From: Treponema sp. UBA4319 | Lineage (GTDB): Bacteria; Spirochaetota; Spirochaetia; Treponematales; Treponemataceae | NCBI GenBank assembly: GCA_002393865.1 | Contig: DGUD01000186.1 | Coordinates: 1-16,531 of the forward strand | Direction of reading: 5' to 3' | DNA: 16,531 bases | Shown here: positions 5,848 through 12,207 of the stretch, in pieces | How the letters are laid out: every line of letters begins with the position of its first letter | Numbering within the stretch: position 1 is the first letter of the stretch | The notes under the pieces: model-generated | Told to the model about the DNA's origin: nothing | The model's input: the letters and a program-made list of their open reading frames with translations, nothing else | The model's database searches: none | Made by a program: the position numbers and the translations under genes

Positions 5848-7443
5848 TCAGGAAGCGGCGGGCGGCTCCTCCCTTTTGCCGGCATTGCGGCCGTAGGTCA
5901 GGGAAAGCTCCCGCAGGCGCCGCGCACCGGCGGCATCCAGCAAAGCGTCGTCCATACGCCACGACCAGTTTGTCCCGGTGGTGGAAGGCATGTTCATGCG
6001 TCCTTCGGTACCGACGGCATACACATCCTGCAGCGGGACGACGCAGGTATCCGCGACGGAGGCAAAAGCCGCACGCACGAGCGCCGCCGTCAGCACATCA
6101 GCGCCGGAACCTTCCGGCAGCCCCAGGTAGCGGCGGGCATTCTCGCGGCACGTCTCCGTGCAGGACGTAAAGAAGCCGCGCGTCGTGTCATTGTCATGCG
6201 TGCCGGTGTACGCCACAAGGTTCCCCGTGGCAAAGTTGTGGGGCAAATCCTTTATCGCGGCGCTCTCCTCCGACCATTCGCCGTCGTTGAAGGCGAACTG
6301 GAGGATTTTCATGCCGGGGAAGCCGCAGCCGTCGCGGAGCTCCTCCACCTCCGGGGTGATGACGCCCAGATCCTCCGCGATAATCGGGAGCTCGCCAAGG
6401 CGGCGCTTTATGGTATCGAACAAATCCTTTCCGGGGCCTTTCACCCACTGCCCCTTGATGGCGTTGGGCGCGCCGAACGGCACCTGCCAGTACGCCTCAA
6501 AGCCGCGGAAATGGTCTATGCGCACGATATCAACCAGCGTGAGCATGTGGCGGATTCTGTCAACCCACCACGAATAGCCGTCCTGCCGCATCGCATCCCA
6601 GTCATAGAGGGGATTGCCCCACAGCTGCCCCGTCGCGGAAAAATAATCCGGTGGAACACCCGCACAGGTTTTCTGCTGCAGCGTCTCCTGGTCATACTGG
6701 AAAAACCTGCGGTTCGCCCATACGTCAGCGGAATCCCCCGCCACAAAGATAGGTATATCCCCGACAATCCGGATGCCGAGCCCGTTCACATAGGCTTTCA
6801 GCTGCTGCCACTGCACGGAGAAAAAGAACTGAATCACCTTTATCTGCTCGATATCCTGCACGTGCGCGGCATCCCACGCGGACACCGCGGCGGGATCATG
6901 GGAAGCGAGCTCCTTTGGCCAGAAGCGGTTCCACATGCTGTCCGCCCCCTCAACGCCTTTCCGCATGGCCTCGGCATCGTAGTGCTTCTTTATGCTGGTA
7001 TAGTCCGCAAAGGCATCAAGCCATGCCGCGTTGTCGTTCTTGAAGGCCTCGTAGGCGACCCTGTCCTGCTCCCCGGAGTGGGCAAGGAAATATGCGGCGC
7101 ACGTATAGAGGACAGGAATCTTCCACCACACCACGGAACCGAAATCGATTTTGCCGCTGCTTCTGATATAAGATTCGGGCACGATGTCTCCGGCCGCCGC
7201 CCAGCCACGCTCCACGAGCATGTCCAGATCGACGAGGAGCGGATTCCCCGCAAAAGTAGAGAAGCTCGCGTAAGGGCTGTCCCCGTAGCCGGTCGGCCCC
7301 AGCGGCAGCACCTGCCACAAGGTCTGCCCCGCCTCATGCAGCCAGTCCGCAAAACGGTATGCCGCTTTGCCGAGCGTCCCGATTCCCGGAGTACCGGGCA
7401 GGGAAGTAATGTGCAGCAGAACGCCGCTTTTCCTTTCACTCAT
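5848..7443 (-). CDS. malQ: 4-alpha-glucanotransferase (amylomaltase, GH77)
   Basis: 531-residue cytosolic enzyme that transfers alpha-1,4-glucan segments between maltodextrins, in maltose and glycogen metabolism. GH77 hallmarks are visible: the N-terminal SGVLLHITSLPG and GYGDSPYASFSTFAGNP donor-site motifs, the nucleophile Asp310 in VRIDHFRGFEAYW, acid/base Glu357 in IIAEDLGVITPEV, and Asp417 in YTGTHDNDT. The ATG at 7443 is chosen because GGAGG (7453-7457) lies 9 nt upstream. An ATG at 7452 abuts that site and is too close; the open frame further up is unconserved. No other maltose genes are adjacent. The C-terminus ends in a normal LSLTYGR plus a short tail. Neighbouring argG is upstream on the same strand but is separated by a strong terminator. 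Confidence 0.95.
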   Translation of the reverse strand: MSERKSGVLLHITSLPGTPGIGTLGKAAYRFADWLHEAGQTLWQVLPLGPTGYGDSPYASFSTFAGNPLLVDLDMLVERGWAAAGDIVPESYIRSSGKIDFGSVVWWKIPVLYTCAAYFLAHSGEQDRVAYEAFKNDNAAWLDAFADYTSIKKHYDAEAMRKGVEGADSMWNRFWPKELASHDPAAVSAWDAAHVQDIEQIKVIQFFFSVQWQQLKAYVNGLGIRIVGDIPIFVAGDSADVWANRRFFQYDQETLQQKTCAGVPPDYFSATGQLWGNPLYDWDAMRQDGYSWWVDRIRHMLTLVDIVRIDHFRGFEAYWQVPFGAPNAIKGQWVKGPGKDLFDTIKRRLGELPIIAEDLGVITPEVEELRDGCGFPGMKILQFAFNDGEWSEESAAIKDLPHNFATGNLVAYTGTHDNDTTRGFFTSCTETCRENARRYLGLPEGSGADVLTAALVRAAFASVADTCVVPLQDVYAVGTEGRMNMPSTTGTNWSWRMDDALLDAAGARRLRELSLTYGRNAGKREEPPAAS

Positions 7444-7552
7444 ATCTTGCATCCTCCGTCGTCCCCACTCTGTATGGGAACAATCCCCCCGCATTGCGCC
7501 GCATCCCGGCAATCCCCAAGGAAGCCAAAGGGAAAGGCTCCAGAAAGCAGCT

Positions 7553-7612
7553 CACCGCAAGAGCCATACCCGGAGAACAGAGCCGTTTCCCGGAGCCTAG
7601 GCTCTTGCGGTG
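7553..7612. repeat. Long inverted repeat in the malQ leader
   Basis: CACCGCAAGAGCC (7553-7565) and GGCTCTTGCGGTG (7600-7612) are perfect 13-bp arms around a 34-nt loop. The loop carries two direct copies of CCCGGAG. It lies about 110 bp upstream of the malQ start and would form a stable stem in the malQ mRNA leader, downstream of the argG terminator. No promoter was recognised in this gap. Confidence 0.6.
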
Positions 7613-7624
7613 CATTCCGTCCGC

Positions 7625-7652
7625 TTCCAAAAGCCCGCCCGGGCTTTTGGAA
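7625..7652. terminator. argG intrinsic terminator
   Basis: TTCCAAAAGCCCG (7625-7637) and CGGGCTTTTGGAA (7640-7652) are perfect 13-bp arms separated by CC. Read on the minus strand it follows the argG stop by 9 nt and gives the classic A-run, GC stem, T-run layout. Confidence 0.88.
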
Positions 7653-7661
7653 CAGGCGCTC

Positions 7662-8939
7662 TTACTCTGTCGGCCGCTTCTTGAGGCTGGCGCTGTCTAT
7701 GACGGCCTGCCCCCTACCGGTCTTCTGCTCCATCATGGCGCGGACCTTGAGCGGGAGACCGAGCAGCGTGATAAAGCCGTCAGCATCCTTGTGGTCATAG
7801 AGGTCGCCGGTGGCAAAGCTCGCGATGCTCTCGTTGTACAGGCTGTACGGAGAAGCGCTTCCGGCGCCGCGCATAGAGCCCTTGTAGAGGCGCAGGTTCA
7901 CCCAGCCCGTCACATTCTCCTCAATCTTGTCCTGGAAGGCCATGATGCCCTCCATCAGGCTCGTAAACCACTTGCCGTCGTAGATAAGCTCGCTCTCGCG
8001 CAGGCTCACCATCTGCTTGAAGTGATAGGTATCGCGGTCAAGGCAGAGGTGGTCAAGCTGCTCATGGGCATACATAAGTATCGTGCCGCCGGGAGTCTCG
8101 TATACACCGCGGCTCTTCATGCCGACCACGCGGTTCTCCACAAGGTCAACGATGCCGATACCGTTGCGACCGCCGATTTTGTTCAGCTCCTCCATTATCT
8201 CAAGCGGGCTCATCTTCTTGCCGTTCACGGCAACAGCCTCGCCCGCCACAAATTCAATCTTGACATACTCGCCGTCGGCGGCGGCATCCTCAGGAAGCTT
8301 TGTCTCCTTGAGCATGTTCGCGAACTTCGGCTCGTTCTCCGTTTCCTCAAGCTCAAGCCCCTCATGGCTGATGTGCCAGATGTTCTCGTCGCATGAATAT
8401 GAATGATCCTTTTTCATCGGGACGGGAATCTTCCTGTCCTCAAGGTACTTCATCTCGTCCTCGCGGCTCTGGAGCGTCCATTTGGGGTCGCGCCATGCGG
8501 CAATCACCTGCAGGTCGGGGGCAAAGGCCTTCATGGCAAGCTCAAAACGAACCTGGTCGTTTCCCTTGCCCGTGGCGCCGTGGCAGATGGCGACGGCCTT
8601 TTCCTGGCGGGCATACTCGACGAGGATTTTCCCGATGAGGGGGCGGGCGGTGGAAGTACCCAGCAGATACTCGTCCTCATAGACACATCCGCCCTTGACG
8701 GCCGGCCACACATAGTCCTTGATGTATTCCTCGCGGGCATCCACGACATAGCACGCAGCGGCACCGGTGGCAAGCGCGCGGGACTTGATGGCCTCCCAGT
8801 CGTCCCCCTGCCCCAGGTCTATGCAGACCGCGATGACATCGTAGTCATAGTTCTCCTTGAGCCACGGAATGATTACCGTCGTGTCCAAGCCGCCGGAATA
8901 CGCCAGAACAACCTTGTCTTTCCCAGAACTCGTACCCAT
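7662..8939 (-). CDS. argG: Argininosuccinate synthase
   Basis: 425 residues. Cytosolic enzyme that condenses citrulline and aspartate with ATP to argininosuccinate, the penultimate step of arginine synthesis. The ATP-pyrophosphatase loop AYSGGLDTT is at 13-21, with the substrate motifs GTSTARPLI (94-102) and ATGKGNDQVRFE (122-133) in place. The ATG at 8939 gives a normal N-terminus and has AGAGG (8949-8953) 9 nt upstream; the frame continues for 15 unconserved residues beyond it. argH is not adjacent. The gene has its own strong promoter, with candidate operator repeats, and its own terminator, so it is a single-gene unit. The call is secure. Confidence 0.97.
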   Translation of the reverse strand: MGTSSGKDKVVLAYSGGLDTTVIIPWLKENYDYDVIAVCIDLGQGDDWEAIKSRALATGAAACYVVDAREEYIKDYVWPAVKGGCVYEDEYLLGTSTARPLIGKILVEYARQEKAVAICHGATGKGNDQVRFELAMKAFAPDLQVIAAWRDPKWTLQSREDEMKYLEDRKIPVPMKKDHSYSCDENIWHISHEGLELEETENEPKFANMLKETKLPEDAAADGEYVKIEFVAGEAVAVNGKKMSPLEIMEELNKIGGRNGIGIVDLVENRVVGMKSRGVYETPGGTILMYAHEQLDHLCLDRDTYHFKQMVSLRESELIYDGKWFTSLMEGIMAFQDKIEENVTGWVNLRLYKGSMRGAGSASPYSLYNESIASFATGDLYDHKDADGFITLLGLPLKVRAMMEQKTGRGQAVIDSASLKKRPTE

Positions 8940-8964
8940 ACAAACAAACCTCTGATAATGTAAT

Positions 8965-9004
8965 TTTATGCAATAATTATACAACTTCGCTCATATTTAT
9001 GCAA
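8965..9004. promoter_or_regulatory. Candidate argG operator repeats
   Basis: TTTATGCAA occurs twice, at 8965-8973 and 8996-9004, 31 bp or about three helical turns apart, bracketing the -10 box and covering the -35. Between and overlapping them, TGCAATAATTATACA (8969-8983) resembles the ARG box core TGAATAATTATTCA with one extra base and one mismatch. Binding by an ArgR-like repressor is inference. Confidence 0.35.
8976..9004 (-). promoter_or_regulatory. argG promoter
   Basis: On the minus strand, TTGCAT (8999-9004), a 17-bp spacer and TATAAT (8976-8981) form a near-consensus sigma70 promoter. It gives a leader of about 30 nt with a normal ribosome-binding site. Confidence 0.85.
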
Positions 9005-9076
9005 CAGAAAAGGGCGGAAAAGCAAAAGAATAGTTTAGGATCCGCTCCAGATGCCGCATTCCGCACGCTCCGCTTC

Positions 9077-9841
9077 CTACCATTTTACCCAGGCGGCCTG
9101 CACGGTAAAGCGGCGCTGGCGTTCCGGGAGCGGCATGGCGGCAGGCAGACCGGCCGTCTCGCGGCGGAAGGAACCGAAACGGGAATCGCAGCAGGTGCAG
9201 CAGGAGCTCACCTGAATCCTGTCCGCCGGCACGCCCATGGCATCCAGCACGGCAAGGTTTGCCCGCGCAAGGGAAAGCGCATAGCCAGAGCCGGCAGCGC
9301 CCCGCACACAGTCCGGCGTAAATTCCGCGCGGAAATACGACGCCCGTTCCTCGTCAATTGTATAGCAACAGCTGTGGATGTGCGGCCCCATCACCACGCA
9401 GAATTTGCGGCGGTCGGCACCATACTTTTGCTCGGCAAGCTCTATGGCGGAGCGCACGATACCGGTTCCCTTCCAGCCGGAATGCAACACCCCGAACACG
9501 CGGGCGTCCGGCTCGTAGAGGAACAGCGGCATACAATCGGCCACGGTCACCACCGGCAGCAAGGCACGGTTCCGGGTGATGATGCCGTCGCCTCGGCAGC
9601 CGGCAAGCTCCCGCGCGGAATCCACCGCGAACACCGTACGGGAATGCACCAGCTCCACCGCCGCCACCTGGCGACCTTCCGCAAGGGCGGCAAGAAAGGC
9701 ATCCCGGCGCTCATTGCGCTCGTCCCAGCGGAAGCGCATGCTCCCGGCAGCCCTCAGGCTCATCCCCCAGCGCGGCGCGCCGTCCAGCGGGAGCCCTCCG
9801 ATGCAGAACTCGCCGCCCAAAAAGTCCTTATTTTCCGTCAT
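9077..9841 (-). CDS. pgeF: Peptidoglycan editing factor / laccase-domain protein PgeF
   Basis: 254-residue protein of the YfiH/YlmD family (also called multicopper polyphenol oxidase or purine nucleoside phosphorylase LACC1-type). Family members have been linked to purine nucleoside cleavage and to editing of mis-incorporated peptidoglycan precursors. The zinc-binding triad is present: His66 in VELVHSRTVF, Cys103 in VTVADCMPLF and His120 in GVLHSGWKGT. MGPHIHSCCYTID and the C-terminal CDSRFGSFRRE also fit. The ATG at 9841 overlaps the end of the upstream gene by 14 nt, pointing to translational coupling. No good Shine-Dalgarno is seen. A TTG at 9862 is an alternative but has AAGGA only 2 nt away. 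The C-terminal stretch after SFRRE is less typical of the family. Confidence 0.88.
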   Translation of the reverse strand: MTENKDFLGGEFCIGGLPLDGAPRWGMSLRAAGSMRFRWDERNERRDAFLAALAEGRQVAAVELVHSRTVFAVDSARELAGCRGDGIITRNRALLPVVTVADCMPLFLYEPDARVFGVLHSGWKGTGIVRSAIELAEQKYGADRRKFCVVMGPHIHSCCYTIDEERASYFRAEFTPDCVRGAAGSGYALSLARANLAVLDAMGVPADRIQVSSCCTCCDSRFGSFRRETAGLPAAMPLPERQRRFTVQAAWVKW

Positions 9842-11561
9842 CGGACTGCTCAAGCTGCTCAACGTCCTTCAGCACCTCGAATATGTGCTGGAAACTGCCG
9901 TTGCATTCCTTCAGCAGCGCGGTAAAATCACATTCCTGGTTCCGGATGCGGTGCAGATTCGTGATGGCGCAGTATTTGCCCACGAATTTCTCGGACGTAA
10001 AGCCGGTCAGCAGGCTTATCAGCCGCATGGTCATCCGGTCAAAATCGCGGTTGATGGCAGAGACATCCTTGTCAATCTCCTTCATCACCTGCGCGATTCT
10101 GTGCATCGCGTTGGACGTACGGGGCTGCCCGTCCGCGTACTTCATGAATTCCATGCCGTATTCGCCGCTCGCGGAAAGCTTGTTGGCAAGCTCCTCCAGC
10201 AGGCCGTTCACCCGCACGAATTCATCGATGGCGACGCCCAGCTCGCGCTGGTTGTCCTTGTAGGCAAATTCTCCCTCCAGCATGGATGTCTTGAACAGGC
10301 GCATATACGGGGCATAGCGGTGCTTCATGAACGCATAGACCAGCCCCAGCGAAAGCTCCCTGCGGAACGCGATGCCGTCCCAGAGCTTCTCCCAAGGACG
10401 GAAGGGGAACATCGGGAAACCGCCCAGCTTGAAATACCTGCCGAGCTTTTCCTTGAGCTGCTCCTTCTTGCGGTCGCACTCGCGCTGCTTCAGGCGGCGG
10501 GCAAGAATCCGCTTCCAGCGGTCGGTGTAGCGCTCGAACCAGTCCTCCCCTCCCCCGGACATGCTCACGGAGAAGAGCGCGTTGCCGTATACCAGTTTCG
10601 CCAGTTTCTCCATCGGGACGCTGTTGATGCACATCTCCACGATAGGAATCTGCTGCTGCGCGACGGAGATGAATTTCTTGTCGGCATCGACCTTCTCGTC
10701 CATGCTCTCCAGGCCGACCTCGCTGAACTGCTGCTCGGCATAGAGGCGGAAGGCATCGATGACGACGTCGTCAATAGGCGTGTAGCTGCATGCGACGCTC
10801 GCAAGTTTGCTGAATTCCGCCTCGGCCGCCGAAAACGGGCAGACGCGGACGCCTTCCTCGGAGACGGTGAATTTCGTCGTCAAATCCCCGATCGGCGCCT
10901 TTGCCAGCAGATTGAGCCAGTTGATACTCCGCGCATATTTATACATATCCTGCTGCTTGTCAAAAGGAATCGAGGAGATTATCTGCAGCATGGTATCCTG
11001 CAGCATGCTCTGCCGGTCGCGGGAAATCTCCTCGGAAAGCGGGAACTGGTAGGGGTCGGACTCCTCCTCGATACGCTGCTCCACGTCCGGCATGATGATG
11101 TGGGCAAGCTCCACATAGAAGGCGCCGGGATCCTTGCCGAAATCAGCGAGATAGGGGCGGAAAAAGTCCGCGACGCGCTTGAGCTCGGCAAGCTTCTCGT
11201 AAAAACCGTTGTACAAAAGTTTCTGGCGGAACACGATGAGCAGCGGGTAACGGCTCTCGACCTCATGGGCGATGGAATTGAGGAGATGCTTGTTGAGAAC
11301 CTCCTCGGCGGGCATATTGGTGATAAGGGACTGCACCCAGATGATGAATTTGCTGAACAGCGGCTGGTTTTTCAGGCGGGACTCAAATTCAGCCTTCGCG
11401 CTGGAACCGGCGACGACATCAGCCTTCGCCTTTGCCTCGCCGCCGCTTTTTCCTCCCTTCTTCTGGTTCTGGGACGCACGGCTCAGGATATCCTTGCGTT
11501 CGTCCCTGCTTATCCCCTCCACAAGAGTCTCAAAAGTAGAAGAGTCTTTCATCTCACCCAT
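9828..11561 (-). CDS. Conserved spirochaete protein of unknown function
   Basis: 577 residues, no signal peptide, and no clear membrane helices, so probably cytosolic. Residues 30-58 are a Lys/Ala/Gly/Ser-rich low-complexity stretch, and the rest looks alpha-helical, with long charged segments (for example RWKRILARRLKQRECDRKKEQLKEK split across about 352-376). I recall a Treponema/spirochaete family of this size and character, possibly DUF5312, but cannot verify this here. The start is supported by AGGA (11569-11572) 7 nt upstream; a second ATG three codons in lacks room for one. The last 14 nt overlap the pgeF start, so the two are almost certainly co-transcribed. No catalytic motif was recognised and no function is proposed. 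A long open frame on the opposite strand here is a GC-skew shadow. Confidence 0.85.
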   Translation of the reverse strand: MGEMKDSSTFETLVEGISRDERKDILSRASQNQKKGGKSGGEAKAKADVVAGSSAKAEFESRLKNQPLFSKFIIWVQSLITNMPAEEVLNKHLLNSIAHEVESRYPLLIVFRQKLLYNGFYEKLAELKRVADFFRPYLADFGKDPGAFYVELAHIIMPDVEQRIEEESDPYQFPLSEEISRDRQSMLQDTMLQIISSIPFDKQQDMYKYARSINWLNLLAKAPIGDLTTKFTVSEEGVRVCPFSAAEAEFSKLASVACSYTPIDDVVIDAFRLYAEQQFSEVGLESMDEKVDADKKFISVAQQQIPIVEMCINSVPMEKLAKLVYGNALFSVSMSGGGEDWFERYTDRWKRILARRLKQRECDRKKEQLKEKLGRYFKLGGFPMFPFRPWEKLWDGIAFRRELSLGLVYAFMKHRYAPYMRLFKTSMLEGEFAYKDNQRELGVAIDEFVRVNGLLEELANKLSASGEYGMEFMKYADGQPRTSNAMHRIAQVMKEIDKDVSAINRDFDRMTMRLISLLTGFTSEKFVGKYCAITNLHRIRNQECDFTALLKECNGSFQHIFEVLKDVEQLEQSDDGK

Positions 11562-11842
11562 ACTATTTTCCTATCCGCACGGCACTTTTTTCTGATTCAG
11601 GACACCCTCCGCATGCCGTCTGCACGGCGATGCCCGCCAGTCCCGCCCGCGTTCCCCGGCGGAACCGGAATGCCGCGGGGCAGCATGCAAGACCGTATCC
11701 ACAAGCGGCACGGAAAGCCTCCGCATGCAAAACCGCCTCTTTCTTATTTTACTAAAAATAAGAATAAAGTAAAGGGAAAAAGCGAAAAATACGCCGATTC
11801 GATAAAAAATTTAAAAAAATTATTTTTTGCCCGCAAAGCTAC
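11562..11842. other. Non-coding region: GC-rich then AT-rich upstream DNA
   Basis: No gene is seen. The first 180 bp are GC-rich and carry small palindromes (GTTCC 11651-11655 with GGAAC 11661-11665) and a repeated CCTCCGCATGC. From about 11740 to 11830 the composition turns sharply AT-rich with phased A and T tracts, just ahead of the tRNA promoter. That fits an UP element or curved DNA. No convincing promoter for the 577-residue gene was found. Confidence 0.5.
11742..11763. terminator. AT-only palindrome
   Basis: TCTTATTTT (11742-11750) and AAAATAAGA (11755-11763) form a 9-bp stem around ACTA. It could mark curved promoter DNA or a weak terminator-like structure; no gene ends nearby. Confidence 0.3.
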
Positions 11843-11871
11843 TTGACATTTTTTTTCTTCCGGTGTATATT
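11843..11871 (+). promoter_or_regulatory. tRNA-Gln/Glu promoter
   Basis: TTGACA (11843-11848), a 17-bp spacer containing a T run, and TATATT (11866-11871) form a near-perfect sigma70 promoter. It lies 26 nt before the first tRNA and behind about 90 bp of AT-rich DNA. Confidence 0.9.
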
Positions 11872-11897
11872 CGTATCACATTGCGAGAGCGGTGATA

Positions 11898-11970
11898 TTC
11901 CCCGATTGTGTAATGGTAGCACCTCAGATTCTGGTTCTGATTGTGGGGGTTCGAATCCTCCTTGGGGAAA
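11898..11970 (+). tRNA. tRNA-Gln (CUG)
   Basis: 73-nt cloverleaf. Acceptor TTCCCCG pairs with TGGGGAA (one G-T pair), and the discriminator is A. The anticodon stem TCAGA/TCTGA closes the loop TTCTGGT with anticodon CTG. The T arm is GGGGG-TTCGAAT-CCTCC. The CCA end is not encoded. Confidence 0.93.
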
Positions 11971-11974
11971 TAGG

Positions 11975-12001
11975 TGCTGGCAGGAAGCCAGCATTTTTTT
12001 T
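11975..12001 (+). terminator. Terminator between the two tRNAs
   Basis: TGCTGGC (11975-11981), AGGAA, GCCAGCA (11987-11993), then eight T (11994-12001). A canonical intrinsic terminator, only 21 bp before tRNA-Glu, with no clear second promoter between. Confidence 0.85.
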
Positions 12002-12022
12002 CCGGTTTGCCGGGCAATATCA

Positions 12023-12095
12023 GGTCCCTTCGTCTATCGGTTTAGGACGAGAGATTCTCAATCTCTAAAGATGGGTTCGACTCCCGTAGGGACCG
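12023..12095 (+). tRNA. tRNA-Glu (CUC)
   Basis: 73-nt cloverleaf. Acceptor GGTCCCT pairs perfectly with AGGGACC; the discriminator is G. The anticodon stem AGAGA/TCTCT closes the loop TTCTCAA with anticodon CTC. CCA is not encoded. No good promoter lies between it and the preceding terminator, so expression may depend on read-through from tRNA-Gln. Confidence 0.93.
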
Positions 12096-12100
12096 TCCGC

Positions 12101-12129
12101 AAAAGGATTCCGCAAGGAATCCTTTTTTT
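12101..12129 (+). terminator. tRNA-Glu terminator
   Basis: AAAAGGATTCC (12101-12111), GCAA, GGAATCCTTTT (12116-12126), with seven T at 12123-12129. Canonical intrinsic terminator 5 nt after the tRNA. Confidence 0.9.
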
Positions 12130-12172
12130 CTGCCGCAAGCAGGGAACAGAGGCTGTCCCACCTATATTTCTG

Positions 12173-12199
12173 TTGTAAATTCTTTCATTTACCTATAAA
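12173..12199 (+). promoter_or_regulatory. Possible promoter of the adenylate cyclase gene
   Basis: TTGTAA (12173-12178), a short 15-bp spacer and TATAAA (12194-12199). The -10 box ends 8 nt before the ATG at 12208. A GGAG is present but only 2 nt from the ATG, so a leaderless or near-leaderless transcript is possible. Confidence 0.4.
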
Positions 12200-12207
12200 A
12201 TGGAGCC

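Noticed and set aside
5750..5962. Small minus-strand frame between malQ and chrA
   Set aside because: Most of it is a shifted frame of the malQ end; no start signal or family likeness.
6196..7800. 534-codon open frame on the plus strand across malQ
   Set aside because: It is antisense to malQ, which has all catalytic motifs; the antisense product is Arg/His-rich and resembles no family.
9576..11846. 756-codon open frame on the plus strand opposite the 577-residue gene
   Set aside because: It is antisense to pgeF and to the 577-residue gene, low in hydrophobic pattern and family motifs, and is explained by the stop-poor complement of GC-rich coding DNA.
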